Shown: piece after piece, positions 6,359 to 14,677 of the stretch
How positions within the stretch are numbered: position 1 is the stretch's first letter
How the letters are laid out: every line of letters starts with the position of its first letter
Source: Bryobacterales bacterium
Lineage (GTDB): Bacteria; Acidobacteriota; Terriglobia; Bryobacterales; UBA6623
Reading direction: 5' to 3'
NCBI GenBank assembly: GCA_022824585.1
Contig: JAJDZN010000284.1
Coordinates: 1 to 38,357, forward strand
Length of the DNA: 38,357 bases
Translations under genes and position numbers: made by a program
Notes under the pieces: generated by a model
What the model saw: only the letters and a program-made list of their open reading frames with translations
Database searches by the model: none
What the model was told of the DNA's origin: nothing

Positions 6359-9049
6359 CTAGACCTTGGTGCGGTATTTGTCCGTCAGCATGCTGAGCTT
6401 TTCGTCAAGGCTCAGGCTCGGATCGATGCGCTCTCGCTTGCCGCGGCGGTCGCTTGCCGGGCCGAACACCTGGCGGAACGGCTTGTCGCGCTCGTAGCGG
6501 CCCGAGTTGCGCGGACCGTGGCGCCGCCGGCCGTCGTTCCGGCGGTCCGGCCCGCGCCGGCGTGTATCGGCGGCGTCGCGCTCCGGGGCGGAGCGCGGGG
6601 GGTACATCGAGAGTCCGATGCGTCGGTTGCCCGGCAGCTGGGGCCGGATAAAGACATCTATCGGATCGCCAGGGTGGAGGGCCGGCTTGGAATCGACCAA
6701 CAGGTCGCGCTGGATCTGCGAAGTGTGCAAGAACCCGTCTTGGTCCGCTCCGATATCGACAAATGCGCCGAAGTCTGCCGTGTTCGAGACCACGCCGGTT
6801 ACTTGAGCGCCGGCCTGCAACTCGTCATCGGTGCGCAGCGCCACGGCCCGCTCCGGGAGCTTGAACGCCCCCCGGACCTGTCGGCGCTCGGGCCTGAGCT
6901 CGCTGATGGCGGACTTGACCAACAACACGGACCGATCGGGCCCGGCGAACTGCTCCGGGTCGATGGCGTCCAGGCGGTCCGGTTCGTTGAGCAGCGTGAG
7001 CAGGTCGCAGCCGGCTGCTTCGGCGATTCGCTCGTGCAATTCCCGGTATTGCGGGTGTGCGCCCGTGTTGTCCAGCAGGTCGCCGCCGTTCACCCTCAGG
7101 AAGCCGACCGCCTGGGCAAAGATCCGGTCGTTCAGGCCATCGACGCGGCGCAGGGCATCGCGCGATTCGAACGGACCGCGCTGCTTGCGATCGTCGACTA
7201 CGCGCTTTGCGAGCCTGTCGGTGAATCCCGGCACTAGCGACAGCAACGACACCGAGGCCTGGTTGGCGTCGATGCCGACGTCGTGGGCGGCGCACTCCAG
7301 CTCGCGCCGGAACGCATCGCGCAGCAGGTCGGAGTTGAGCTCGAGATAGTTCTGTCCGACTCCGGCCGATCTGAAGTCCGCCTTGGCCAGTTCCGCCAGA
7401 GGGTCCTGAACGCGCCGGGCCAGGCTTGCCGCGGTCGCGAACGTCCAGGGAAGGCGCCGGTATTCCTTCTTCGCCATTGGCGTTTGCGCATACATCCGCG
7501 CACCGGAATCGCGCACCGCGCGCGACGGGATGTTCATTTTGCCCGACTTGCGGATTTGGGAGCGCAGGTACTCGTCGATGGTGTGCGGCTTGGGGCCAGT
7601 GCCGTAGACGATCAGGTCCACTTGATGACTCGCCAAGAACTCGCTCAGTTCGACCTGTTGCGTGCGCCGCTTGCGGCTCTCCTTGGGTGTTGGCTTGGCA
7701 GGCTCTGGCGCGCTCGGCTCCGCTGCTTCTGCAGCGGCCGCAGTATCGGCGGTCTCGCCGCCACTTGCGTCTTCGGTCTTCTCCCCGCCCTCTTTCGCCT
7801 CGGTCAGGAACTCGGCGACGCCGGCATCTGCGGTCGCTTCAGCCTCCGGCTGGGTTTCGGATGAGGCCTGCGGCGAGGCTTCGGATGAGGCTTCCGTCCG
7901 TGCGGCCCCGTCGGCCTCTGGCGCTGCGGGCGGCGTCTCGGTTGTGGCAGCCGAGTCACGCTCGTGCCTGGCGGGCTTTCCGTTGCTGCGCACGACAGCG
8001 CATTCGGCCAAGCGACCCTCCGTGTCAATGAGCGCGGCGTGCCACTCGCCCGAGCGTGTGATTTCGATGCCAAGGATATTGAGATTGGATGCCGGCGGCG
8101 CGAGCAGGGCGGCCCGCAGGGCCCTGCGGTAGGCTTCGATCCCCTGTTTGTCGGTTCGCTCGTCGAGATACGTCTGAACGTTGTGCTTGATGCGGTCGGC
8201 AAGTCCGTTGCCCAGAGCGACCTCGACCACCCGTCTCAAGTGCGGCGCGTAGGAAGACTCCGCGTCTTGAATCAGGCGCCGCTCGAGAAATGTCGCCGTG
8301 GCACTGGTCGGCGGCACGAAGTCCATCTCGAGCATTCCGCTGCGCAGTCCGCGCCGGATGGAAAGTCGCTTCTTCCAGTCGATCGAGGCTAGCTTGGCGC
8401 GAAACCCGTCGAGTTCTTGCAGGCGCGGAGCCTTGGCCGCTTCGGGCCGTGCTGTCAGGACGATCTCGGAATCCCGCAGGTAGATCTTGCGCAGAGCTTG
8501 CAGGATCTCGGGTTTGTCGCTCAGCCACTGGGCCGCGATCGCGTACGCGCCTTCCAGCACGTCGCCATCGCTCTCCAAGCCGTTGTCCGCAGCGACATGC
8601 TTGGCAACTTCCGCATCGATATCGGCGCCATCCTGCTGGGCCCATAGCAGCCGCGCGAGGGGATCAAGGCCCTTCGCGATGGCCTCCTCGGCCGGCCCCG
8701 GCTTGCGCTCGCGGTACGGCATGAACAGATCGTTGAGCTCGCGCCGATTGGTGGCCTGCTCGAGGTGCTTGCGCAACTCGTCCGACATGACGCCGCGCTG
8801 GCTCAGCGAAGCCATCATCGAAATGCGGCGGTCGATCAGGTCCCGGACATCCGCGAGCTTCTGCAAGACGCGCTGGATGCCGCGTTCGTCGATACCCGCG
8901 CACAAATCGGCGCGGTAGCGTGCGAGAAACGCGGCTGACGCGCCGTTTTCGACCTGCTGCACCAACTCCAGCAGGTCCTTCAGAGGGATGCCGACTTCCT
9001 CGGAGACCCGCACGAGGGAATCTACGGGTAGCCCAGTGAGTGGTTTCAT
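6359..9049 (-). CDS. tex: Tex-like RNA-binding protein with acidic insertion
   Basis: An 896-residue homologue of Tex/YhgF, a transcription accessory factor that binds nucleic acids. The N-terminal part is typical (AAFLARYRADLCAGIDERGIQRVL, RRELNDLFMPYRERKPGPAEEAIAKGLDPLA). A YqgF-like domain begins near residue 323, but the usual GIDPGxRTG reads LGIEITRSGEW, so its putative nuclease site is lost. Residues about 359-465 form a low-complexity Ala/Glu/Ser/Thr/Pro insertion. Helix-hairpin-helix repeats follow (SLLSLVPGFTDRLAKRVV, DALRRVDGLNDRIFAQAVGFLR), then an S1 domain (GAQVTGVVSNTADFGAFVDIG) and a basic Arg-rich tail. It is about 100 residues longer than usual Tex, largely because of the insertion. 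First gene of the tex-rnhB operon. Confidence 0.88.
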   Translation of the reverse strand: MKPLTGLPVDSLVRVSEEVGIPLKDLLELVQQVENGASAAFLARYRADLCAGIDERGIQRVLQKLADVRDLIDRRISMMASLSQRGVMSDELRKHLEQATNRRELNDLFMPYRERKPGPAEEAIAKGLDPLARLLWAQQDGADIDAEVAKHVAADNGLESDGDVLEGAYAIAAQWLSDKPEILQALRKIYLRDSEIVLTARPEAAKAPRLQELDGFRAKLASIDWKKRLSIRRGLRSGMLEMDFVPPTSATATFLERRLIQDAESSYAPHLRRVVEVALGNGLADRIKHNVQTYLDERTDKQGIEAYRRALRAALLAPPASNLNILGIEITRSGEWHAALIDTEGRLAECAVVRSNGKPARHERDSAATTETPPAAPEADGAARTEASSEASPQASSETQPEAEATADAGVAEFLTEAKEGGEKTEDASGGETADTAAAAEAAEPSAPEPAKPTPKESRKRRTQQVELSEFLASHQVDLIVYGTGPKPHTIDEYLRSQIRKSGKMNIPSRAVRDSGARMYAQTPMAKKEYRRLPWTFATAASLARRVQDPLAELAKADFRSAGVGQNYLELNSDLLRDAFRRELECAAHDVGIDANQASVSLLSLVPGFTDRLAKRVVDDRKQRGPFESRDALRRVDGLNDRIFAQAVGFLRVNGGDLLDNTGAHPQYRELHERIAEAAGCDLLTLLNEPDRLDAIDPEQFAGPDRSVLLVKSAISELRPERRQVRGAFKLPERAVALRTDDELQAGAQVTGVVSNTADFGAFVDIGADQDGFLHTSQIQRDLLVDSKPALHPGDPIDVFIRPQLPGNRRIGLSMYPPRSAPERDAADTRRRGPDRRNDGRRRHGPRNSGRYERDKPFRQVFGPASDRRGKRERIDPSLSLDEKLSMLTDKYRTKV

Positions 9050-9066
9050 TAGTTGATCAAGAACCC

Positions 9067-9093
9067 TGTATAGCTTTCTGTATCATAAGTCAA
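9067..9093 (-). promoter_or_regulatory. Candidate tex operon promoter
   Basis: On the minus strand TTGACT (9088-9093) and TATACA (9067-9072) are separated by 15 bp, slightly shorter than ideal. Transcription would start about 10 nt before the tex ATG, and no Shine-Dalgarno is present. The region is shared with the divergent gene at 9096. Confidence 0.35.
9081..9086 (+). promoter_or_regulatory. -10-like hexamer 9 nt before the start codon
   Basis: TATCAT ends nine bases before the ATG at 9096, with no ribosome binding site between. A start point at the normal distance would fall at or within a few bases of the ATG, giving a leaderless mRNA. No good -35 is visible. Confidence 0.35.
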
Positions 9094-9095
9094 CC

Positions 9096-9710
9096 ATGGG
9101 GTTGTGCGCGTGTCGGTTATGGCAGGCGTGCGCGGTGGCGTTGCTGGCGTCGGCCGCGCCGGGCCTCGGGCAGGTCATCGAATTCCGCTCGAGCGGCATG
9201 GATTACCAAGTCCTGACCCGCCGCGGGTTCACGGTGATGTGCGCCGAAATGCCCCTCAAGACCGCTCGCTACTCGCTGGTGCACGTGGCCGTGAGCAACG
9301 GCAGCGAGGAGACCTGGCAGGTTGACACCGCCAGCTTTGCGATCGAATACGACAGTGGCAAGCGGGTGGCGGCCGTGTCCGAGCAGCGGGTTATCGACGA
9401 ATTCTTCCGAACCGCGCGGCGCTCGGAACTGGTCAAGCTGCAGGCTGCCTACGAAGCTGCGGTTTACACCAATCAGTACATCCGCCCGAACAACAGCTAC
9501 GAGAAGCGCCGGCTGTCGGCGCTGGCAATCGGCCCCAAGGGCTTGAAGGCGTCTGCTGCCGCTGCGGCGATCACCTTTGTCAGCGGCAAGGTCCATCCCG
9601 GAGACTCCACCGACGGCGCGATCTTCTTTCCGGTCCCGGGCCGGAACCCGGGTCAGGGCAAGATCGTCGCCCAGCTCGGCGGCGAGACGTTTGAGTTCCT
9701 GTCGCGCTAG
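9096..9710 (+). CDS. Secreted protein of unknown function
   Basis: A 204-residue protein with a probable signal peptide (hydrophobic stretch LWQACAVALLASAAPGLGQ, cleavage near the Gly-Gln). The mature part looks like a beta-rich extracytoplasmic domain: YSLVHVAVSNGSEETWQVDTASFAIEY resembles the immunoglobulin-like folds that bacteria attach to envelope proteins, and FPVPGRNPGQGKIVAQLGGETFEF is a plausible final strand pair. I do not recognise a named family. It is transcribed divergently from tex with a 46-bp gap, and a -10-like TATCAT close to the ATG suggests a leaderless transcript. No catalytic motif is evident. Confidence 0.65.
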   Translation: MGLCACRLWQACAVALLASAAPGLGQVIEFRSSGMDYQVLTRRGFTVMCAEMPLKTARYSLVHVAVSNGSEETWQVDTASFAIEYDSGKRVAAVSEQRVIDEFFRTARRSELVKLQAAYEAAVYTNQYIRPNNSYEKRRLSALAIGPKGLKASAAAAAITFVSGKVHPGDSTDGAIFFPVPGRNPGQGKIVAQLGGETFEFLSR

Positions 9711-9802
9711 CGCTAGGACCGCGAGCGCGGCAGAAGTCGAATCCCCCATCGATCGAGGTTCCCAAGCCCTGCGAGCGCGCGGGCCGCAGGAGGTCCCGAA
9801 CG

Positions 9803-11074
9803 CTATATGAATGCCACGGAGCCGTCAGCCCGGAATCCAGTCGTTCGTTTCCAGGGCCTGGGCGGATAGTGCTGGAAGGCCTCTTCGTTCAGCTCGACCC
9901 CCCAGCCGGGCTTGTTCGGGATGTCGGCGTAGCCGTCCTTCACCATCGGCGGCTCGTCGAGGACGTCGCGGCGCGCGTCGTCCACGGGAGCCCTGTACTC
10001 GAGGATCAGGAAATTCGGCGTGGACGCGGCGAAGTGGATGTTGACCATGGTCGCGAGAGGGCTCATCGGGTTGTGGGGGGCGACCATCATGTACTGGGCC
10101 TCGGCCATCGCCGCGATCTTCTTCATCTCCATGATCCCGCCGCACACGCAGACATCGGGCTGGACGATATCGAGCGCCTGGATGTTGATCAGGTCGCGGA
10201 ACTCGAACTTCGTGTAGTTGCATTCGCCGGATGCTAGCGGGATGCTCACATGGTCCGCCAGCTTCTTCATCACGTCCGGGTTCTCGGGCCGGATCGGCTC
10301 CTCAAGCCAGAACGGGTAGTGAGGTTCGATCTCCTTGGCGACCCGGATCGCGCGCTGGACCTCGAAGTAGCGCGCGTGGATGTCTACAGCGATGTCGTGA
10401 TCAGCGCCAACCGCCTCGCGAACCGCTCCGACCCGCTCGCCGGCGGTGCGCGTGACTTCGTTGTAAGGCATCTCGTTGTCGCCGGGATTGTGCGGCGACA
10501 TCTTGCAGGCGTTGTATCCGAAGCGCTCGCGAAGCGCGACGGCATTCTCTGCCGCTTCCTGCGGGCTGGAGCCGCCGATCGACTGGTAGAGCCGGACCTT
10601 GTTGCGCACGCGCCCGCCTAGCAGGGCCCAGACGGGCAGGCCGGCCGCCTTGCCGGCGATGTCCCAGAGCGCGTGCTCGATGCCGCTGATCGCCGAGTTG
10701 ACTACGGACCCTCCTGGGAAGCGGGTCGTGTTGTACATGTAGTCCCACAGGTGCTGGATGTTGCGCGGGTCCTGGCCCACGAGCCATCGCGCGTAGTCCT
10801 CGATGACCTTTACTGTCGCCTCATCCGGGCCGCACGAATAGGCCTCGCCGATCCCGTGAATCCCTTGGTCCGTCAGAATCTTCACGTAGACCCAGTTCCG
10901 GCCGCTGATGTTGCCCGTGCCTCCTTGCTCTCCGCGGGTACTGCCGACCAAGAAGGTCTTGATCTCGGTGATCTTCATGGAGGGCTGGTTTCCGACCTGC
11001 GCAGGAGCCTGGAACGGGGCCGCGGCTGTTGCTGCGGCCAGCCCGCCGTGGCGTAAGAAAGAGCGGCGTTGCAC
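9803..11074 (-). CDS. Exported mandelate racemase/muconate lactonizing enzyme family protein
   Basis: A 423-residue enolase-superfamily enzyme, likely an acid-sugar dehydratase. It starts at a GTG with a Tat-like signal (QRRSFLRHGGLAAATAAAPFQAPA). Metal ligands and catalytic residues fit the superfamily: Asp241 and His243 in VDIHARY, Glu268/269 in FWLEEP, Glu294 in SGECN and His344 in APHNPMSPLA. The Asp-X-His and APHNP pattern resembles galactonate/mannonate-dehydratase-type members more than mandelate racemase itself. Superfamily members are usually cytoplasmic, so the Tat signal is notable. An in-frame ATG at residue 33 (MKITEIKTFLVG) would give an unsecreted version. The substrate cannot be assigned from sequence. 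Confidence 0.85.
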   Translation of the reverse strand: MQRRSFLRHGGLAAATAAAPFQAPAQVGNQPSMKITEIKTFLVGSTRGEQGGTGNISGRNWVYVKILTDQGIHGIGEAYSCGPDEATVKVIEDYARWLVGQDPRNIQHLWDYMYNTTRFPGGSVVNSAISGIEHALWDIAGKAAGLPVWALLGGRVRNKVRLYQSIGGSSPQEAAENAVALRERFGYNACKMSPHNPGDNEMPYNEVTRTAGERVGAVREAVGADHDIAVDIHARYFEVQRAIRVAKEIEPHYPFWLEEPIRPENPDVMKKLADHVSIPLASGECNYTKFEFRDLINIQALDIVQPDVCVCGGIMEMKKIAAMAEAQYMMVAPHNPMSPLATMVNIHFAASTPNFLILEYRAPVDDARRDVLDEPPMVKDGYADIPNKPGWGVELNEEAFQHYPPRPWKRTTGFRADGSVAFI

Positions 11075-11253
11075 GGTCTAGAAGTTTGTCGCAACCCGAG
11101 CGCCGTGTCAACTTGGCAATGTCGATCTGAGCTTCCGCAGAACGGGAGGCTCAAAGCACCCGCGAACGCATTCGGCGGCGCAAGATGCGCGCAAGAGAAG
11201 CGAGGTTAGGGGGACAACGATCCCCGGGACGCCCGAAAGGCGAGGATAGCGGC

Positions 11254-11259
11254 TACAAT
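11254..11259 (+). promoter_or_regulatory. -10-like hexamer 9 nt before the start codon
   Basis: TACAAT, in the context GGCTACAATC, ends nine bases before the ATG at 11269. There is no ribosome binding site. This is consistent with a leaderless transcript and supports the 11269 start over an upstream in-frame extension to 11185. Confidence 0.4.
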
Positions 11260-11268
11260 CGGCGAACG

Positions 11269-13776
11269 ATGACGTGCGCTCGGCTGCTGCTCCTGTCGCT
11301 CGGACTTGGCTCCCTCCTTTGCGGACAGTTCTACCAACCCTCGTCAGAGCCTCCGCGCGGCTGGCTGCCGATCCCGATGACGTTTCCGAGCAAGATCACC
11401 GCTGATCGGCTCGAGAATGCCGAGCGGCCTGCGATCGCCCGGGACTCCAGCGGCACCATTTGGATCGCTTGGTCGTCGTGCCGCCCGCAGACGGATTCTT
11501 GGCCGATTGACGATCCCCGCATCGATGCGTGGAACTGGCCGGATGACGGGCAGGACTCCATCTTCATTCGGCAATTTGACGGCCAGAACTGGGGCGACGA
11601 GCAGACTGTCAGCGAAGTTCCCGGGGTGAACCACCGGCCGGCCGTGATAGCCCAGGGAAGCGAAGTAAGGGTGCTTTGGACCTCAAGGCGGGGCGGCCTC
11701 TGGGCAGCTTATGAGAGGGTGTACGACGGGCGTTCCTGGTCGCGCGAGCGCATGATCCCAAGAAGCGAGGGCGCGCTGGAGATTCGCTCTGCGAGTCTGG
11801 ACGGCGGGGGTGCGGTAGCCGTCATCCGCAAGCTGCAGCCTCCTCGCATCGAATTGCAGGCGCTCGTGCTGGAGGGGGATGCGTGGGGCGCGCCCGTGCG
11901 CGTGGATGAGGGCGCGGGCCGCTGCTTCCGCCCGAACATCCTTGCCCTGCCGGGAGGCGCTTGGCGCGTGGCTTGGGACGAGGAGCGCGACGGGAACTAC
12001 GACATCTATACCACGCAGGCCGGCGGCCCGGTCGAGCGTTTGACGACATCGGCCCTTTGGGATACAGCACCGTCCCAAGCCGTTGACGCGGAAGGCCGCG
12101 CCTGGGTCGCTTGGGAACGCCGCGAAACGGTCGGGGGACGGTTCGCTTACAGGGGACGGAGCATCTTCGGGAAGGTCTCGGGCGATTCAGGGTGGACTTG
12201 GGCAGCGTCGCCGTTCGAGAACTCCGTGGACCCCGGACGGCTCACTAGGCATTCGCACTATTGGGCAGCGCACGCGATGAGCGAGGAGCGATACCCGCAG
12301 CTGCTGCTCCGCGAGAACGGCGACATGTGGCTCTTTTGGCTAGGCGGCGGGCGCATGTCGAGCGTCTCGTTCTCCGGCCGGGTGCTGCGTGACAGGAAGT
12401 GGTCCGACCCGAAACTCCTGTTTCACGATCCGAACCCCTACACGGCCTTCCAGTTGCCGTCGGTTCGTCGCGGCGTTGACCTGGCTTCGAGTGGCAGGGG
12501 CCCGTACCAAGTCCCGTTGGCGAACCAACTCGTGACTGCACTGGACGACAAGGACGGATGGCTCTGGATGGCCTACGAAGTTCCACGGCGTCGACATATC
12601 GCCGACCGGCTCTGGGCGTTTGACATGACTCAGCGGCCCGGAGGCTACGGTGCAGATATCTACTCCCACCGGATCGATCTCGACGAGCGCCGGTCGAGGT
12701 TCCAAGAGGTTGTCGACGACCAAGATCCCATCCCGGCACTAGAGCCTCGCACTTATCGCCGCGACGCCCCACAAAGCCTCGAGGTTGGCGACGAGCGCTA
12801 CCGGCTTGCGTGGGGCGATCTCCACGGGCACACCGAGAACGACGGAATCGGAACGTTCGACATGTACTACGCACACGGGCTCTTCGTGACGGGGATGGAC
12901 TTCGTCGCATCGACGAACCACGACTTCACTCCCGACTTCCTGACGCAGTCGGAGTGGGCTGAAGTGCAGGCCTTGGCCGGCGTCTACGAAGATGCGGCCG
13001 AACGCGTTGCTTTCAGCGGCTGGGAGTGGACGACCGAGAGCCAGGACGAGCGAGGCGGGCATCGTGCGATGTACTTCCGAACCGACGATGCCCCGATTTT
13101 CCGATCGACGACGGTGACGTCGAACACGGTCTACAAGCTGTTCTCTCTGATCCGTCCGTGGGACGTCATTCTGCAGCCGCATCACAACGACTGGACAGGC
13201 TACGATGCGGACTTGCAACCCGTGTTCGAGATCACGTCCGCGTGGCAGCAGGCGCGTGAAGAAGCCACAGAGTTCAAGGAGCAAGGGCCGGTGTCGGCCG
13301 TCTGGGAAGCGCTGGACCGGGGCTACCGAATCGGCTTCGTCGGCTCCGGGGACTCTCATTGGATGGGGACCGGCGAAGACAACGGCATCACTGGCGCCTA
13401 CGTAAAGGAACTCACCCGCGACGGCGTCTTCGAAGCGATCCGTGCCCGGCGGGTGTTTGCATCGACTGGCGGTCGGTTTCTGATCGACTTCCAGGTCAAC
13501 GGAGCGTTCATGGGCGAGTCGGTCGAGGTAGAGCGGGAGGAGCCGTTGCGCATCCATGTGCGGGTCGATGGCGAGCGCCCCGCTGAACTAGTCGAGATCG
13601 TGAAGGACCACAAGGTCATCCACGCGTCCGCGGGAACTGGGGGTTCCGTGGAGTTCGAGTTCTTGGACCGCTCGGGCCCTCGATCGGACGGCAAGGCTAG
13701 TTATTGTTACTTGCGGGTACGGCAAGGCGGCGACCAATACGCATGGGCGAGTCCTGTCTGGGTCGATTGGAAATAG
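11269..13776 (+). CDS. Secreted beta-propeller plus PHP-like (DUF3604) protein
   Basis: An 835-residue exported protein. The signal peptide is clear (ARLLLLSLGLGSLLCGQ). Residues about 50-480 are sialidase/propeller-like, with repeated blade phrases such as DSSGTIWIAWSS, DAEGRAWVAWERR and DKDGWLWMAYEVP. The C-terminal part matches DUF3604, a PHP-like metal-dependent hydrolase domain: GDLHGHT (516-522), STNHDF (His551, Asp552), LQPHHND (His638, His639) and GSGDSHW (Asp695, His697). These residues could hold a multi-metal site for phosphoester hydrolysis. A small beta domain closes the chain. The start at 11269 is preferred because the signal peptide begins there. Substrate unknown; the DUF3604 call is firm, the function is not. 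Confidence 0.82.
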   Translation: MTCARLLLLSLGLGSLLCGQFYQPSSEPPRGWLPIPMTFPSKITADRLENAERPAIARDSSGTIWIAWSSCRPQTDSWPIDDPRIDAWNWPDDGQDSIFIRQFDGQNWGDEQTVSEVPGVNHRPAVIAQGSEVRVLWTSRRGGLWAAYERVYDGRSWSRERMIPRSEGALEIRSASLDGGGAVAVIRKLQPPRIELQALVLEGDAWGAPVRVDEGAGRCFRPNILALPGGAWRVAWDEERDGNYDIYTTQAGGPVERLTTSALWDTAPSQAVDAEGRAWVAWERRETVGGRFAYRGRSIFGKVSGDSGWTWAASPFENSVDPGRLTRHSHYWAAHAMSEERYPQLLLRENGDMWLFWLGGGRMSSVSFSGRVLRDRKWSDPKLLFHDPNPYTAFQLPSVRRGVDLASSGRGPYQVPLANQLVTALDDKDGWLWMAYEVPRRRHIADRLWAFDMTQRPGGYGADIYSHRIDLDERRSRFQEVVDDQDPIPALEPRTYRRDAPQSLEVGDERYRLAWGDLHGHTENDGIGTFDMYYAHGLFVTGMDFVASTNHDFTPDFLTQSEWAEVQALAGVYEDAAERVAFSGWEWTTESQDERGGHRAMYFRTDDAPIFRSTTVTSNTVYKLFSLIRPWDVILQPHHNDWTGYDADLQPVFEITSAWQQAREEATEFKEQGPVSAVWEALDRGYRIGFVGSGDSHWMGTGEDNGITGAYVKELTRDGVFEAIRARRVFASTGGRFLIDFQVNGAFMGESVEVEREEPLRIHVRVDGERPAELVEIVKDHKVIHASAGTGGSVEFEFLDRSGPRSDGKASYCYLRVRQGGDQYAWASPVWVDWK

Positions 13777-13819
13777 GATTGCGGGACCGAGGGCTTTCCT
13801 CGGCTGGATCGACCCCGGA

Positions 13820-14078
13820 TCGAACCCGCCGCAAATTCGCTAGGCGAACCTATCGGATTTCCTCTGCGTGAGCGCATGAAGAGATAGTAGGACGCGCAAG
13901 ATTCTGAGGGATCGAAACAAGAGGCGAAGGAGGCCGAGCCGGTCGAACGGGGTAAGGACTGGTTGAGCGAGCCGTGGAGTGGATGCTCGCAGCAGCGTGG
14001 CTCGTGGCGCGATATCTCAAGCAAGGCCAACGAACCGATTCAGACAACGATGTTCGAGTTCAGCATATCGCGCAGTGC
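13820..14078 (-). pseudogene. Decayed vapC (PIN toxin) remnant
   Basis: Directly downstream of the antitoxin at 14086, the frame reads ALRDMLNSNIVV then a TGA. This parallels the LRYMLDTNIVI opening of VapC, at the point where vapC normally begins. The start codon is GCA instead of ATG, and the catalytic Asp of LDTN is Asn. After the stop the same frame continues with LALLEI and later FDPSESCASYYLFMRSRRGNPIG, resembling the conserved RGTPIG segment of VapC. The stretch between is too short, implying an internal deletion, and the C-terminal metal-site region is missing. Family comparison is from memory. The toxin would be inactive. Confidence 0.6.
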
Positions 14079-14085
14079 GGGCGCG

Positions 14086-14370
14086 TCAAAGGATGTCTTC
14101 GGGCTCGGAACGAGGATCGGGAATCTTCGGGAAATCCTCTTCAAGAGGCACCAATGTCGATAGGACTTCTGCTAGAGAAGGAGCGTGCCTGACCGCCTCA
14201 ACGACGAGGCGATCATCCGACCTGTAGATGATGACCTCGTCGTCGTCCAATTCGAATTCTCGGGGGATCCGCAGAACTTGGCTTCGCCCGTTCCGAAAGA
14301 GGCGTAGTTGGCGGGCAGACTTGGGCTTCTCGAAATCGCGTCGCTGCGACTGTTTCGCACATTTCGGCAT
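14086..14370 (-). CDS. vapB: VapB-type antitoxin without a working toxin
   Basis: A 94-residue SpoVT/AbrB-like antitoxin. The DNA-binding core is RQLRLFRNGRSQVLRIPREFELDDDEVIIYRSDDRLVVEAV, followed by SLAEVLSTLVPLEEDFPKIPDPRSEPEDIL, the acidic tail that normally wraps the toxin. The frame is open to a TTG at 14394, but the ATG at 14368-14370 is preferred; no good ribosome binding site decides it. The residues before RQLRLF are longer than in the family I remember. The vapC gene that should follow is a remnant, so this is a solitary antitoxin that may persist as a regulator or as protection against related toxins. Confidence 0.75.
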   Translation of the reverse strand: MPKCAKQSQRRDFEKPKSARQLRLFRNGRSQVLRIPREFELDDDEVIIYRSDDRLVVEAVRHAPSLAEVLSTLVPLEEDFPKIPDPRSEPEDIL

Positions 14371-14644
14371 GTGTTCATCATCGGGCACCAACAATTCTGA
14401 TGTTAAGTCGGTGCGGTGAGGTAGACGTGGGTGCGGTGGGGTGTACAGCGTTCCGTTACTAGAGGCGGCGACGCATAGCTTGGCTCGCTCGGACTCTAGT
14501 GGCTAATTGCTTGCGCCCGAATTAAGCTGTACTGCTCCGATGAGGTCTGCAGTCCGGAGCTCGTTCGCGAGCCCGCGAGATAATCAGGATTGCGCCTCCG
14601 AGCAGTAAATGAGCGATTTTTGTTGAATATAAATTCGGAGTCTT

Positions 14645-14667
14645 TTATTTGCTGTACAGTAAATAAT
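14645..14667 (+). promoter_or_regulatory. Near-perfect palindrome over the promoter of the AbiEi-like gene
   Basis: A 22-bp dyad at 14645-14666 centred on GTAC. Its arms are TTATTT and AAATAA flanking CTGTACAG, with a single mismatched pair. The -10-like AATAAT (14662-14667) overlaps its right arm and ends 10 nt before the ATG at 14678. This is the expected layout for an autorepressor operator with a leaderless mRNA. The 270 bp upstream (14371-14644) holds no gene that I can support and becomes AT-rich after about 14600. Confidence 0.5.
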
Positions 14668-14677
14668 TGACATTCTG

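Noticed and set aside
5876..7237. Long plus-strand frame opposite rnhB and tex
   Set aside because: Shadow of two well-supported minus-strand genes; its translation has the Arg/Ala bias of antisense frames.
13787..13803. Hairpin CCGAGG-GCTTT-CCTCGG after the PHP gene as a terminator
   Set aside because: The stem is only six base pairs and no U-tract follows on either strand.
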